Shown here piece after piece: positions 1-9,299 of a DNA stretch of 64,000 nt. A model generated the notes under the pieces. The model was not told the origin of the DNA. It ran no database searches and saw only the letters and a list, made by a program, of their open reading frames with translations. The position numbers and the translations under genes are program-made. Every line of letters begins with the position of its first letter. The first letter of the stretch is position 1. Source of the DNA: Pseudomonas plecoglossicida NBRC 103162 = DSM 15088 (GTDB lineage: Bacteria > Pseudomonadota > Gammaproteobacteria > Pseudomonadales > Pseudomonadaceae); the NCBI RefSeq assembly GCF_000730665.1, contig NZ_BBIV01000008.1, positions 62,001 to 126,000 of the forward strand, given 5' to 3'.

Positions 1-587
1 AGGCCAGCGTCCCGGTATTGACCGAGGTGCAGGCGCCCGAGCCGGTGGCGCCGCTGGTCGAAGTGCACCTGCCGGCAGCCGAATCGCCGCCGCCACGTGC
101 CACGGTCGATGGCCGCCCGGCCTGGGCCGCCGAGCCATTCGAATGCCTGCTGTTCGACGTCGCCGGGCTGACCCTGGCGGTGCCGCTGGTGTGCCTGGGC
201 TCGATCTACAGCCTGGAGGGGCAGGAACTGACGCCGTTGTTTGGCCAGCCGGACTGGTTCCTTGGCATCCTCACCTGCCAGGCGGGCAACCTCAAGGTGC
301 TGGACACCGCGCGCTGGGTCATGCCCGACCGCTACCGCGACGACTTCCGCCAGGGCCTGAATTACGTGATTTCGGTGCAGGGCTACGAATGGGGGTTGGC
401 GGTGCATCAGGTCAGTCGCTCGCTGCGCCTGGACCCGTCGGAAATCAAATGGCGCAGCCAGCGGGGCCAACGCCCGTGGCTGGCCGGCACGGTCATCGAA
501 CACATGTGTGCACTGCTCGACGTCGCCGAACTGGCCGAATTGATCGCCAGCGGCGCGGTCAAGCAGCTGCACGGCAAACACAAATAA
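1..587 (+). CDS. CheW-like domain protein, 5' end outside window
   Basis: The reading frame is open from the first bases of the window, so the gene starts upstream; 194 residues are visible. The first 40 or so visible residues are rich in Pro, Ala and Glu and look like a linker. A CheW-like fold follows, with the run LTLAVPLVCLGSIY typical of its first strands and the segment WFLGILTCQAGNLKVLD matching the CheW core. CheW proteins couple chemoreceptors to the CheA kinase. The true cheW lies 42 bp downstream, so this is probably a second, longer coupling protein of the same chemotaxis operon. A TTG at 18 could be read as a start but has no support over continuation upstream. Confidence 0.85.
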   Translation, partial: ASVPVLTEVQAPEPVAPLVEVHLPAAESPPPRATVDGRPAWAAEPFECLLFDVAGLTLAVPLVCLGSIYSLEGQELTPLFGQPDWFLGILTCQAGNLKVLDTARWVMPDRYRDDFRQGLNYVISVQGYEWGLAVHQVSRSLRLDPSEIKWRSQRGQRPWLAGTVIEHMCALLDVAELAELIASGAVKQLHGKHK

Positions 588-629
588 CTGTGAACACACC
601 GCCATTGGCGGCATTTGAGGGCTAGGGGA

Positions 630-1109
630 ATGAAAAAGTCGTCTGCACAAGGTTCCGAAGATCCGATCCTGCAGTGGGTAACCTTCCGTCTGGACAACGA
701 GTCCTACGGCATCAACGTCATGCAGGTGCAGGAAGTGCTGCGCTATACCGAGATCGCCCCGGTACCGGGCGCGCCAAGCTACGTGCTGGGCATCATCAAC
801 CTGCGTGGCAACGTGGTCACGGTGATCGACACCCGCCAGCGCTTTGGCCTGATGCCATCGGATGTGACCGACAACACCCGTATCGTCATCATCGAGGCGG
901 ACAAGCAGGTGGTCGGCATCCTGGTCGACAGCGTGGCCGAGGTGGTCTACCTGCGCCAGTCGGAGATCGAGACGGCACCGAACGTCGGTAACGAAGAGTC
1001 TGCCAAGTTCATCCAGGGCGTGTGCAACAAGAACGGCGAACTGCTGATCCTGGTCGAGCTGGACAAGATGATGACCGAGGAAGAGTGGTCCGAGCTGGAG
1101 AACATCTGA
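630..1109 (+). CDS. cheW: chemotaxis coupling protein CheW
   Basis: This 159-residue protein is a full-length CheW, the cytoplasmic adaptor that joins methyl-accepting chemotaxis receptors to the histidine kinase CheA. Family landmarks are visible: the N-terminal VTFRLDNESYGINVMQVQEV, then VLGIINLRGNVVTVIDTR, then VGILVDSVAEVV. The ATG at 630 is preceded by the purine-rich AGGGGA. An in-frame start 15 bp upstream is possible but lacks a better ribosome site. It sits between the CheW-like gene and the DUF2802 gene on the same strand, as expected for the end of a motility operon. Confidence 0.96.
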   Translation: MKKSSAQGSEDPILQWVTFRLDNESYGINVMQVQEVLRYTEIAPVPGAPSYVLGIINLRGNVVTVIDTRQRFGLMPSDVTDNTRIVIIEADKQVVGILVDSVAEVVYLRQSEIETAPNVGNEESAKFIQGVCNKNGELLILVELDKMMTEEEWSELENI

Positions 1110-1110
1110 G

Positions 1111-1506
1111 TTGATCTTCGAGGTTGCTGTCATCTTCCTGGCGCTGCTGTGGGCGCTGAGCCTGTGGTTCTTCCTCAACTACAGCAAGCGCCAGCGCGAA
1201 CTGGCCGCCCAGCAGGCGGTCGGCGATGCGCTGCGTGACCAGCGCATCAAGGACCTGGTGAAAAGCCTGGAGGACTACCAGAACGGCACCGTGCGCATGG
1301 GTGATGCGATCCATGAGTTGCGGGCAACGGTAGCGACCCTGCCTGATCGCCTGGAACGGCTCGAGCAGCGCGACCCGAGCAATGTCACCTTCACCCAGGC
1401 CGCCAGGCTGGTGGGGATGGGGGCCAGTGTGGCGGAGCTCACCGAGACCTGCGGGCTGACCCAGGCTGAAGCGGAATTGATGAGCAAGCTGCATCGCAGC
1501 GAGTGA
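1111..1506 (+). CDS. DUF2802 domain protein, end of chemotaxis operon
   Basis: A 131-residue protein with one N-terminal membrane segment (residues about 2-22), then a charged, probably coiled-coil stretch (about 25-90), and a C-terminal helical part with ARLVGMGASVAELTETCGLT, which matches the DUF2802 family found next to cheW in Pseudomonas. The only sensible start is TTG at 1111, one base after the cheW stop, which implies translational coupling. The biochemical role is not known; the location suggests a motility-associated inner-membrane protein. Confidence 0.8.
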   Translation: MIFEVAVIFLALLWALSLWFFLNYSKRQRELAAQQAVGDALRDQRIKDLVKSLEDYQNGTVRMGDAIHELRATVATLPDRLERLEQRDPSNVTFTQAARLVGMGASVAELTETCGLTQAEAELMSKLHRSE

Positions 1507-1587
1507 GGTCTGAGGCCGCGCCGCAACACTGGTCGGGGTCCAGTTCTGTGGTCATCCGTCGGGGGCGCAAAGTGCTTGAGTCTGGCG

Positions 1588-1920
1588 CTAACTCGGCGGC
1601 AGCAAACGGGGCAGGGGCGTGATGTCGCGCGGCGAGGTGGGCGGGTCGTTGAAGCCCGGCGGGACTTTGCCGCGCAATTGCCAGGCAAATGCAATGACTT
1701 CGGCAATGGTCAGGTACAGGGCCTCGGGAATCTGCTCGCCTAGCTCCAGTCGCGCCAGCAAGCGCACCAGTTCGGCGTTTTCGTAGATGGGCACCTCATG
1801 CTCACGGGCGATGGCGAGAATGGCCTCGGCCAGATCGTCGTCGCCTTTGGCGCTCAGGACAGGGGCCTGCTGGCCGTCGTAGCTCAGGGCAATCGCCTGG
1901 CGGGGCTGCTTGTCGGTCAT
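1588..1920 (-). CDS. soluble homologue of the FlhB C-terminal domain
   Basis: This 110-residue protein resembles the cytoplasmic tail of FlhB/YscU export-switch proteins. The segment AIALSYDGQQAPVLSAKG followed by AREHEVPIYENAELVRLL is the family signature. It has no membrane segments and no NPTH self-cleavage motif: the homology begins about where full-length FlhB continues after cleavage. Its ATG overlaps the stop of the FliK-like gene by four bases, so the pair is translationally coupled. FlhB and FliK interact during the hook-length switch, so this pair may form an accessory version of that checkpoint; that role is inference. A longer in-frame reading from 2088 lies inside the FliK gene and is rejected. 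Confidence 0.85.
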   Translation of the reverse strand: MTDKQPRQAIALSYDGQQAPVLSAKGDDDLAEAILAIAREHEVPIYENAELVRLLARLELGEQIPEALYLTIAEVIAFAWQLRGKVPPGFNDPPTSPRDITPLPRLLPPS

Positions 1921-3455
1921 GCGGTTTCGTCCACCCAGCGTTGATCCAGCCGTGTGCGCGGGCCTTGCGGCGGTGTGCCAGGGTGACAGGCCAGGTCGCC
2001 GACCTCCAGGCCCCGGGCTAGCAGGCGTTCGCGCAAGGTGCCCAGCTGACTGTCGATCAGGCGTGCGGTATCGGGCAGTTCTGCCCATAGCTGGCCGCTG
2101 AGGCGGCCCTGGCTCAATTGTGCCTGCACCTGCAGCGGCCCCAATGGTGGCAGGTCAAAAGCCAGTTCGATGCGCCACAGCGACTCCAGCGGGTCGCGTT
2201 GTGCGCGCTTGGGATCGCTTTGCTGCTGCGGGGTCTCTTCGCGCTGCAGCTTGGCCTGCAGCGGGATGAACTCCTGGCCGTGCCGCACCGGGATTTCCGT
2301 TTGCCAGGTGGTCTGCAGGTTGCCGTTTTCCAGCGTGCCGGTCTGCTGCAGGCTGCTCAGGGCATGGCTTTGCAGGCGTGAGACGGCGGCGGCGGCCAAG
2401 CGCAACAGTTGTTGCAGGTCGCCTTCGTCTTGCATGGCCTGCAACAGGCGCGAGGGCAGGGGGAACGCGCCTGGAGACTGGCGGGGGCTGACCCGCTCGA
2501 GCATGCCCAGAGCGCTGCGGGCCATGGCCGGCATGACTTGGGCCAGGGTCGAGGGGCTGCTCATGGCGATCGCGCCGTCGAGCGGGACCTGTGCCACCAG
2601 GCGCAGCAACTGGGCCTTGAAGTCCACACCGGTGGCCAAGCCGCCGAGCAGCTTGGCCTCGAGAAAAGCGCCGCTGTTGTTCAAAGCCTGGGCAAGGCTT
2701 TTGGCGTCGCCCAGTTGGCGCGCATCCGGCAGGCTGGCCAGCAGGCGTTCGGCGTTGCCGCGCAGCTCGCCATCGCCACTGCTGGCCAGCTGCTGCAGGG
2801 CACCGAGCAGCCCTGGCAGGGAGGCTTGCCGGGTTTGCTGGGTGGCCAGTTGCTGGGAAACGTCGAGTTGAGCCTGGCGTCCGCTCAAGGGCACGAAGCG
2901 TAGCGACTGGTCGCCTTGCACCAGGGCGCTGAGCAGGCTGCCGACCGCCAGTGGACGTGGGCTGTCGAGGGTCAAGGTGGCGCCGGCCTGGGCGCTGTTG
3001 AGCAGGCTGACCAGCGAGCGGAAAGTGGTCGACGCACCTGGATCCTGCAGCAGTTGGCTGGTCAGTACCTTCCCCTGCAGCAGCGTACCGACCGGCACCT
3101 TGCCGGTGTCGAGCTGGGTCAGGGTGGCGACATTGCTGGCATTGGCCTGTTGCACCATCACGGCCAGGCGATCGCTTTGCGGCTGGCTCACCGTGACCTG
3201 GCTGCCCGGCGCAAGCGGCTGGCTGGCATTGGCCTGCACCTGGGCCTGGTTGCCATTGGACTGCAGAATCCGCAGCAGCATCTGGAATTCGCTGCCGCTC
3301 TGCTTGAGCGTCAGCACCTCGGCCTGCGCGGTCTCGCCAGGCTTGAGCAGGCCGGGCTGCGGCTGGGTCAGGTTGATCAGCTCGCCGGTCATCGCCGCCT
3401 TGATCGCCTGGGGGCTTACCGCAGTTTGTGCGCCGAGACTATTGATTTCAGTCAT
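1917..3455 (-). CDS. fliK: FliK-like flagellar hook-length control protein
   Basis: A 512-residue protein with a long low-complexity N-terminal part rich in Gln, Leu, Ser and Ala, and a C-terminal Flg_hook-type domain (about residues 400-512, including RIELAFDLPPLGPLQVQAQL). FliK proteins measure hook length and switch the export apparatus from hook to filament substrates by contacting FlhB. The ATG at 3455 is preferred, but an in-frame TTG at 3467 lies inside a TTGTATACAA palindrome. It is probably a second FliK-like protein, because a main fliK would be expected in the fliKLMNOPQR cluster, which is not here. It is divergent from ccmA. Confidence 0.82.
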   Translation of the reverse strand: MTEINSLGAQTAVSPQAIKAAMTGELINLTQPQPGLLKPGETAQAEVLTLKQSGSEFQMLLRILQSNGNQAQVQANASQPLAPGSQVTVSQPQSDRLAVMVQQANASNVATLTQLDTGKVPVGTLLQGKVLTSQLLQDPGASTTFRSLVSLLNSAQAGATLTLDSPRPLAVGSLLSALVQGDQSLRFVPLSGRQAQLDVSQQLATQQTRQASLPGLLGALQQLASSGDGELRGNAERLLASLPDARQLGDAKSLAQALNNSGAFLEAKLLGGLATGVDFKAQLLRLVAQVPLDGAIAMSSPSTLAQVMPAMARSALGMLERVSPRQSPGAFPLPSRLLQAMQDEGDLQQLLRLAAAAVSRLQSHALSSLQQTGTLENGNLQTTWQTEIPVRHGQEFIPLQAKLQREETPQQQSDPKRAQRDPLESLWRIELAFDLPPLGPLQVQAQLSQGRLSGQLWAELPDTARLIDSQLGTLRERLLARGLEVGDLACHPGTPPQGPRTRLDQRWVDETA

Positions 3456-3457
3456 GA

Positions 3458-3467
3458 TTGTATACAA
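3458..3467. promoter_or_regulatory. TTGTATACAA palindrome at the fliK start
   Basis: An exact copy of the 10-bp palindrome that recurs upstream of purine and glyoxylate genes in this window. Here it lies just 5' of the fliK ATG, in the fliK-ccmA divergent spacer. Its relation to the purine regulon is uncertain because neither neighbour belongs to that pathway. Confidence 0.3.
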
Positions 3468-3583
3468 CCTGTCGAGCCCGCCCTCTTGGCAGCGAAGCCG
3501 TGCATGTAATAATGCCGTCCGTCCGCCACTGCCAGTTTAACGGCAGCGAAGAGGGCGACTTGAGAATTGCATAAGGCGAAACC

Positions 3584-4216
3584 GTGACCTTTCACCTCCA
3601 AGCCGTGGGCCTGGCCTGCGAGCGCGACTGGCGCCTGCTGTTCGAGCAGCTGCATTTCGAACTGCGGCCCGGCGACATGCTGCAGATCAGCGGCCCCAAC
3701 GGCAGCGGCAAGACCAGCCTGCTGCGTTTGCTCGCCGGGCTGATGCAACCGACTGCCGGGCAGATCCTGCTGGGCGGCCAGCCGTTGGCCGAACAGCGCC
3801 ATGCGCTGGCCAGCATCCTGCTGTGGATCGGCCATGCCGCGGGCATCAAGGACCTGCTGACCGCCGAGGAGAACCTCACCTGGCTGTGTGCCCTGCACCA
3901 GCCGACCACCCGCGATGCCATCTGGTCCGCCCTGGAAGCCGTGGGTCTGCGTGGTTTCGAGGACGTGCCTTGCCATACCCTGTCGGCTGGTCAGCAGCGC
4001 CGCGTGGCCCTGGCTCGCCTGCACCTGGACAGCCCGCCGTTGTGGATTCTCGACGAACCCTTCACCGCCCTCGACAAGCAGGGTGTGGCGCAGCTCGAAG
4101 CGCACCTGGCGGCCCATTGCGAGCAGGGCGGCACGGTGGTGCTGACCACCCACCACACCCTGGAACGCAAACCCTCCGGTTACCGTGAACTCAACCTGGG
4201 GCAATGGGCAGCATGA
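3584..4216 (+). CDS. ccmA: heme exporter ATP-binding subunit CcmA
   Basis: A 210-residue ABC ATPase with Walker [10 protein letters not shown] at residues 37-45, signature LSAGQQRR and Walker B LWILDEP. With CcmB, CcmC and CcmD it forms the inner-membrane complex that releases heme-loaded CcmE for cytochrome c assembly. The start is GTG at 3584, with AAGG about eight bases upstream. It is the first gene of the ccm operon and its stop overlaps the ccmB start by four bases. Confidence 0.97.
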   Translation: MTFHLQAVGLACERDWRLLFEQLHFELRPGDMLQISGPNGSGKTSLLRLLAGLMQPTAGQILLGGQPLAEQRHALASILLWIGHAAGIKDLLTAEENLTWLCALHQPTTRDAIWSALEAVGLRGFEDVPCHTLSAGQQRRVALARLHLDSPPLWILDEPFTALDKQGVAQLEAHLAAHCEQGGTVVLTTHHTLERKPSGYRELNLGQWAA

Positions 4217-4881
4217 GCGTATTCATCCTGTTGGTGCGCCGCGAAGCGCGTCTGCTGTTCCGCCGTCCGGCGGAGCTGGCCAACCCGTTGGTGTTCTTCG
4301 CCATTGTCGTGGCATTGTTCCCGTTGGCGGTAGGTCCGGAAAGCCAATTGTTGCAAACTTTGTCGCCCGGACTGGTCTGGGTCGCGGCATTGCTGGCGGT
4401 CCTGCTGTCACTCGACGGCCTTTTTCGCAGTGATTTCGAGGACGGCTCGCTGGAACAGTGGGTACTCTCGCCACACCCTTTGGCCATGCTGGTGCTGGCC
4501 AAGGTGCTGGCGCACTGGATCTTTTCCGGCCTGGCACTGGTATTGTTGGCGCCTCTGCTGGCACTGATGCTGGGTTTGCCCAGCCATTGCCTGCCGGTGC
4601 TGCTTGGCTCACTGTTGCTGGGTACACCGGTGTTGAGCCTGCTGGGCGCGGTAGGCGCGGCGCTGACGGTCGGCCTCAAGCGCGGTGGTTTGCTGCTGGC
4701 ATTGCTGATTCTGCCGTTGTATATCCCTGTATTGATCCTGGGCAGTGGTGCGTTGCAGGCGGCGTTGCAGAATATGCCAGCCACCGGCCATCTGCTGTGG
4801 CTGGCGAGCCTGACTGCCCTGGCGGTCACCCTGGCACCCTTTGCGATAGCGGCCGGCCTGAAGATCAGCGTCGGCGAATAA
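4213..4881 (+). CDS. ccmB: heme exporter permease CcmB
   Basis: A 222-residue, very hydrophobic protein with about six membrane segments and the N-terminal [20 protein letters not shown] typical of CcmB. It is the membrane partner of the CcmA ATPase in system I cytochrome c maturation. The ATG at 4213 overlaps the ccmA TGA and is chosen over an in-frame start nine bases upstream. A short spacer with a hairpin separates it from ccmC. Confidence 0.97.
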   Translation: MSVFILLVRREARLLFRRPAELANPLVFFAIVVALFPLAVGPESQLLQTLSPGLVWVAALLAVLLSLDGLFRSDFEDGSLEQWVLSPHPLAMLVLAKVLAHWIFSGLALVLLAPLLALMLGLPSHCLPVLLGSLLLGTPVLSLLGAVGAALTVGLKRGGLLLALLILPLYIPVLILGSGALQAALQNMPATGHLLWLASLTALAVTLAPFAIAAGLKISVGE

Positions 4882-4887
4882 CGAGTC

Positions 4888-4905
4888 CCGGGCTTTCAAG
4901 CCCGG
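4888..4905 (+). other. hairpin in the ccmB-ccmC spacer
   Basis: CCGGGCTTTCAAGCCCGG is a self-complementary hairpin of about seven pairs in the 46-bp gap between ccmB and ccmC, the only real gap inside ccmA-ccmI. No T-run follows, so it is unlikely to be a strong terminator. It could mark mRNA processing or set subunit ratio. Confidence 0.5.
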
Positions 4906-4927
4906 CTAATACCCTGGATGTACCCTG

Positions 4928-5692
4928 ATGAAAATGAGCTGGACGTGGTTCCACAAACTGGGTTCCCCCAAATGGTTCTATGCCATCAGCGGCCGCATGC
5001 TGCCGTGGCTGACCGTCTCCGCCATCCTGCTGCTGGCCACCGGCGTGATCTGGGGCCTGGCCTTCGCTCCCGAGGACTACCAGCAAGGCAACAGTTTCCG
5101 CATCATCTATATCCATGTGCCGGCGGCCATGCTCGCCCAGTCGTGCTACGTGCTGCTGGCGGTAGCCGGGGCGGTGGGGCTGGTGTGGAAGATGAAGCTG
5201 GCCGACGTCGCCCTGCAATGTGCAGCGCCCATTGGTGCCTGGATGACCGCCGTGGCGCTGGTGACCGGGGCCATCTGGGGCAAGCCGACCTGGGGCAGCT
5301 GGTGGGTCTGGGATGCACGGCTGACCTCGATGCTGATCCTGCTGTTCCTGTATTTCGGCATCATCGCCCTGGGCCAGGCCATCACCAACCGCGACAGCGC
5401 GGCCAAGGCCTGTGCGGTGCTGGCTATCGTCGGCGTGATCAACATCCCGATCATCAAGTATTCGGTCGAGTGGTGGAACACCCTGCACCAGGGCGCCACC
5501 TTCACCCTGACCGAAAAGCCTGCCATGCCCGTCGAAATGTGGCTGCCGCTGCTGTGCACGGCACTGGGCTTCTATTGCTTCTTCGGCGCGGTGCTGCTGG
5601 TGCGCATGCGCCTTGAAGTGCTCAAGCGCGAAGCACGGGCCAGCTGGGTGCGGGAAGAAGTGTTGAACACCCTGGGTCGGAGGGCCGCGTGA
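4928..5692 (+). CDS. ccmC: heme-handling membrane protein CcmC
   Basis: A 254-residue integral membrane protein with six predicted segments and the tryptophan-rich WWD motif ([12 protein letters not shown], near residues 122-133). CcmC presents heme to CcmE at the periplasmic face of the inner membrane. Conserved histidines lie in the flanking loops, such as [10 protein letters not shown]. The TGA stop shares one base with the ccmD ATG. Confidence 0.97.
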   Translation: MKMSWTWFHKLGSPKWFYAISGRMLPWLTVSAILLLATGVIWGLAFAPEDYQQGNSFRIIYIHVPAAMLAQSCYVLLAVAGAVGLVWKMKLADVALQCAAPIGAWMTAVALVTGAIWGKPTWGSWWVWDARLTSMLILLFLYFGIIALGQAITNRDSAAKACAVLAIVGVINIPIIKYSVEWWNTLHQGATFTLTEKPAMPVEMWLPLLCTALGFYCFFGAVLLVRMRLEVLKREARASWVREEVLNTLGRRAA

Positions 5693-5868
5693 TGAGCTTT
5701 TCTTCATTCGGCGATTTCCTCGCCATGGGCCACCATGGCCTGTATGTCTGGTCAGCCTATGGCATCTGCCTGACGGTGCTGGCGATCAATGTCGCAGCGC
5801 CGCTGCTGGCCCGCCGTCGCTATCTGCAAGAAGAGGCGCGCCGTCTGCGCCGGGAGAACAACCTGTGA
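5692..5868 (+). CDS. ccmD: heme exporter small subunit CcmD
   Basis: A 58-residue membrane peptide beginning [20 protein letters not shown], with one hydrophobic segment (about 18-38) and a charged C-terminal tail rich in Arg and Glu. This matches CcmD, which stabilises the CcmABC-CcmE complex and is needed for release of heme-loaded CcmE. It starts in the ccmC stop (TGATG) and overlaps the ccmE GTG start by four bases. It is too short for many gene finders but fully supported by position and sequence. Confidence 0.93.
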   Translation: MSFSSFGDFLAMGHHGLYVWSAYGICLTVLAINVAAPLLARRRYLQEEARRLRRENNL

Positions 5869-6308
5869 ATCCGCAGCGTAAGAAACGCCTGTTCCTGATC
5901 CTCGGCCTGCTGGCCGGGGTCGCGGTGGCCGTCGGCTTTGCCTTGAGCGCCCTGCAGCAGAACATCAACCTGTTCTACACCCCGACCCAGATCGCCAATG
6001 GCGAGGCACCGCTGGATACGCGCATCCGCGCCGGCGGCATGGTCGAGAAGGGCTCGGTGCAGCGCTCGGGCGACTCGCTCGACGTGCGCTTCGTGGTCAC
6101 CGATTTCAACAAGTCGGTGCCGATCACCTACCGCGGCATCCTCCCGGACCTGTTCCGCGAAGGGCAGGGCATCGTCGCCCTGGGCAAGCTCAATGGCGAC
6201 GGCGTGGTGGTGGCCGACGAGGTGCTGGCCAAGCACGACGAGAAGTACATGCCACCTGAGGTCACCAAGGCCTTGAAGGAAAGCGGCCAGGCGGAGGCCA
6301 AACCATGA
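5865..6308 (+). CDS. ccmE: cytochrome c maturation heme chaperone CcmE
   Basis: A 147-residue periplasmic heme chaperone anchored by an N-terminal signal anchor (about residues 8-30). The heme-attachment motif is LAKHDEKY, with His124 as the residue expected to bind heme covalently, followed by the conserved MPPE. The start is GTG at 5865, overlapping the ccmD stop. The stop overlaps the ccmF ATG, so the whole run is tightly coupled. Confidence 0.97.
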   Translation: MNPQRKKRLFLILGLLAGVAVAVGFALSALQQNINLFYTPTQIANGEAPLDTRIRAGGMVEKGSVQRSGDSLDVRFVVTDFNKSVPITYRGILPDLFREGQGIVALGKLNGDGVVVADEVLAKHDEKYMPPEVTKALKESGQAEAKP

Positions 6309-8293
6309 ACGCAGCCCTGGTGATACCCGAACTCGGCCAGTTGGCGATGATCCTGGCGATCTGCTTTGCCGCCGTGCAGGCCACCGTGCCGCTGCTCGGC
6401 GCCTGGCGCGGCGACAGCTTGTGGATGGGGCTGGCACGCCCGGCAGCCTGGGGGCAGTTCGCCTTCCTCGCGTTTGCCTTCGCCTGCCTGACCCACGCGT
6501 TCATGACCGACAACTTCTCGGTGGCCTACGTGGCCAGCAACTCCAACAGCGCCTTGCCCTGGTACTACAAGTTCAGTGCCGTGTGGGGCGCGCATGAAGG
6601 CTCGCTGCTGCTCTGGGCGTTGATCCTCGGTGGCTGGACCTTTGCCGTGTCGGTGTTCTCGCGGCAATTGCCGCAGGTAATGCTGGCCCGGGTGCTGGCG
6701 GTCATGGGCATGATCAGCGTGGGCTTCCTGAGCTTCTTGATCATCACTTCCAACCCGTTCGAGCGCCTGCTGCCGCAAGTGCCGATGGACGGTCGCGACC
6801 TCAACCCGCTGCTGCAGGACTTCGGCCTGATCGTTCACCCACCGATGCTGTACATGGGCTATGTGGGCTTCTCGGTGGCCTTCGCCTTCGCCATCGCCGC
6901 CTTGCTCGGCGGGCGCCTGGATGCCGCCTGGGCGCGCTGGTCGCGGCCCTGGACCATCGTCGCCTGGGCGTTTCTCGGGGTAGGCATCACCCTGGGCTCC
7001 TGGTGGGCCTACTACGAGCTGGGCTGGGGTGGCTGGTGGTTCTGGGACCCGGTGGAAAACGCCTCGTTCATGCCGTGGCTGGTGGGCACTGCGTTGATCC
7101 ACTCGCTGGCAGTGACCGAAAAGCGCGGGGTGTTCAAGAGCTGGACCGTGCTGCTGGCGATTGCCGCCTTCTCGCTGAGCCTGCTGGGCACCTTCCTGGT
7201 GCGCTCCGGCGTGCTGACCTCGGTGCACGCGTTCGCCGCCGACCCCTCGCGCGGCGTGTTCATCCTGATCTTCCTGCTGTTCGTGGTCGGTGGCTCGCTG
7301 ACCCTGTTCGCCCTGCGCGCGCCGGTGGTCAAGAGCCAGGTCGGCTTTGCCCTGTGGTCGCGCGAGACGCTGCTGCTGGCCAACAACCTGGTGCTGGTGG
7401 TGGCCGCCTCGATGATCCTGCTCGGCACCCTGTACCCACTGGTGCTCGATGCCTTGACCGGTGCCAAGCTATCGGTCGGGCCGCCTTACTTCGATGCCTT
7501 GTTCCTGCCGCTGATGGCGCTGCTGATGGTGGTGCTCGGGGTAGGCGTGGTGGTGCGCTGGAAGGACACGCCGGGCAAGTGGCTGGCGAGCATGATGACG
7601 CCGGTACTGATCGGCAGCGCCGTGCTGGCGCCGCTGGCCGGTTTCATCGTCGACGACTTCGACTGGCCGACCCTGAGCGCCTTCGCACTGGCCGCCTGGG
7701 TGGTGCTCAGCGGGTTGCGCGACATCGTCGACAAGACTCGCCACAAAGGCCTGGCCAAGGGCGTGCGCGGCCTGACCCGCAGCTACTGGGGCATGCAGCT
7801 GGCGCACCTGGGCCTGGCGGTGTGCGCCCTGGGCGTGGTGCTGTCGAGCAACAACAGCGCCGAGCGCGACCTGCGCATGGCGCCGGGCGAAAGCGTGGAG
7901 CTTGGCGGTTACCACTTCCTGTTCCAGGGGGCCAAGCACTTCGAAGGGCCTAACTTCATCTCCGACAAGGGCACCATCGTGGTCAGTCGCGACGGCCGTG
8001 AAGTGACTACCCTGCATCCGGAGAAACGCCTGTACACCGTGCAGCAGTCGATGATGACCGAAGCGGGTATCGATGCCGGCTTCACCCGCGACCTGTACGT
8101 GGCCCTGGGCGAGCCGCTGGAAAACGGCGCCTGGGCGGTGCGGGTGCATATCAAGCCTTACGTTCGCTGGATCTGGCTGGGCGGTCTGCTGACCGGCCTG
8201 GGCGGTTTGCTGGCGGCCCTCGACCGGCGCTACCGCGTCAAGGTCAAGACCCGGGTGCGAGATGTCCTGGGCGTGTCTGGAGCAGCTGCATGA
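6305..8293 (+). CDS. ccmF: heme lyase subunit CcmF
   Basis: A 662-residue polytopic membrane protein with the expected length for CcmF. The WWD heme-handling motif ([13 protein letters not shown], around residues 240-252) is present, as are the family stretches [20 protein letters not shown] and [19 protein letters not shown]. CcmF with CcmH and CcmI ligates heme to the CxxCH motifs of apocytochromes c. It overlaps ccmE upstream and ccmG downstream by four bases each. Confidence 0.98.
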   Translation: MNAALVIPELGQLAMILAICFAAVQATVPLLGAWRGDSLWMGLARPAAWGQFAFLAFAFACLTHAFMTDNFSVAYVASNSNSALPWYYKFSAVWGAHEGSLLLWALILGGWTFAVSVFSRQLPQVMLARVLAVMGMISVGFLSFLIITSNPFERLLPQVPMDGRDLNPLLQDFGLIVHPPMLYMGYVGFSVAFAFAIAALLGGRLDAAWARWSRPWTIVAWAFLGVGITLGSWWAYYELGWGGWWFWDPVENASFMPWLVGTALIHSLAVTEKRGVFKSWTVLLAIAAFSLSLLGTFLVRSGVLTSVHAFAADPSRGVFILIFLLFVVGGSLTLFALRAPVVKSQVGFALWSRETLLLANNLVLVVAASMILLGTLYPLVLDALTGAKLSVGPPYFDALFLPLMALLMVVLGVGVVVRWKDTPGKWLASMMTPVLIGSAVLAPLAGFIVDDFDWPTLSAFALAAWVVLSGLRDIVDKTRHKGLAKGVRGLTRSYWGMQLAHLGLAVCALGVVLSSNNSAERDLRMAPGESVELGGYHFLFQGAKHFEGPNFISDKGTIVVSRDGREVTTLHPEKRLYTVQQSMMTEAGIDAGFTRDLYVALGEPLENGAWAVRVHIKPYVRWIWLGGLLTGLGGLLAALDRRYRVKVKTRVRDVLGVSGAAA

Positions 8294-8826
8294 AGCGTTG
8301 GATCATGGTTGTGCCCCTGGCGGTGTTCCTGCTGGTGGCGGTCTTCTTGTACAAGGGATTGTTCCTCAAGCCCGATGAGCTGCCCTCGGCGATGATCGGC
8401 AAGCCTTTCCCGGCGTTTTCCCTGGCGTCGACCCAGGGTGATCGCAACCTCACCCAGGCCGACCTGCAGGGCCGCCCGGCGCTGGTCAACGTATGGGCCA
8501 CCTGGTGCCCGTCGTGCAAGGTCGAGCACCCGTACCTGAACCAGCTGGCCGAGCAGGGGGTGGTGATCTACGGCATCAACTACAAGGACGACAACGCCGC
8601 GGCCTTGAAGTGGCTGGCCGAGTTCCACAACCCATACCAGTTGGACATCCGCGACGAGCAGGGCAGCCTTGGGCTGGACCTTGGCGTGTACGGCGCGCCG
8701 GAAACCTTCCTGATCGACGCCAAGGGCATCATCCGCTACAAGCACGTCGGCATCGTCGATGCCAGCGTCTGGCGCGAGCAGCTGGCGCCGCTGTACCAGG
8801 GGCTGGTCGATGAGGCCAAACCATGA
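8290..8826 (+). CDS. ccmG: thiol:disulfide oxidoreductase CcmG/DsbE
   Basis: A 178-residue membrane-anchored thioredoxin-fold protein. A signal anchor (about residues 5-23) is followed by the active site WCPSC with Cys73 and Cys76. It reduces apocytochrome c or CcmH disulfides in the periplasm so heme can be attached. The family insertion around GINYKDDNAAALKWL is visible. Overlapping start and stop codons join it to ccmF and ccmH. Confidence 0.97.
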   Translation: MKRWIMVVPLAVFLLVAVFLYKGLFLKPDELPSAMIGKPFPAFSLASTQGDRNLTQADLQGRPALVNVWATWCPSCKVEHPYLNQLAEQGVVIYGINYKDDNAAALKWLAEFHNPYQLDIRDEQGSLGLDLGVYGAPETFLIDAKGIIRYKHVGIVDASVWREQLAPLYQGLVDEAKP

Positions 8827-9299
8827 GGCGCTGGATTGCAGCTGCCGTGCTGGGCATGAGCCTGGCCGGCGTGGCCAAGGCGGCCATCGACACCTATCAG
8901 TTCCGCGATGAGGCCGAGCGTGAGCGTTATCGGGAGTTGACCAAGGAGCTGCGCTGCCCCAAATGCCAGAACCAGGACATCGCCGACTCCAACGCACCGA
9001 TTGCCGCCGACTTGCGCCGCGAGATCTTCCGCATGCTCGGCGAGGGCAAGAGCAACCAGCAGATCGTCGACTTCATGGTCGACCGCTATGGCGACTTCGT
9101 GCGCTACAAGCCAGCGCTCAGTGGGCGCACCTGGTTGCTGTGGTTCGGTCCCGGCATCTTGCTGGTCGGTGGTTTTGCGGTGCTGGCGGTGATTGTCCGC
9201 CGGCGCCGTCGGCCAGTGACCCAGGGCGCGGAGCACCTGTCCGTGGAAGAACGCGAGCGTCTCGCCAAACTGCTGGAAAAAGAACAGAACCATGACTGA
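8823..9299 (+). CDS. ccmH: cytochrome c maturation thioredoxin-like CcmH
   Basis: A 158-residue protein with a cleavable signal peptide (about 1-21), the redox motif LRCPKCQNQ with Cys45 and Cys48, and a C-terminal membrane segment (about 103-122). CcmH keeps apocytochrome c thiols reduced together with CcmG. Its short length means the TPR part is encoded separately, by ccmI downstream, as usual in Pseudomonas. It overlaps ccmI by eight bases. Confidence 0.96.
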   Translation: MRRWIAAAVLGMSLAGVAKAAIDTYQFRDEAERERYRELTKELRCPKCQNQDIADSNAPIAADLRREIFRMLGEGKSNQQIVDFMVDRYGDFVRYKPALSGRTWLLWFGPGILLVGGFAVLAVIVRRRRRPVTQGAEHLSVEERERLAKLLEKEQNHD

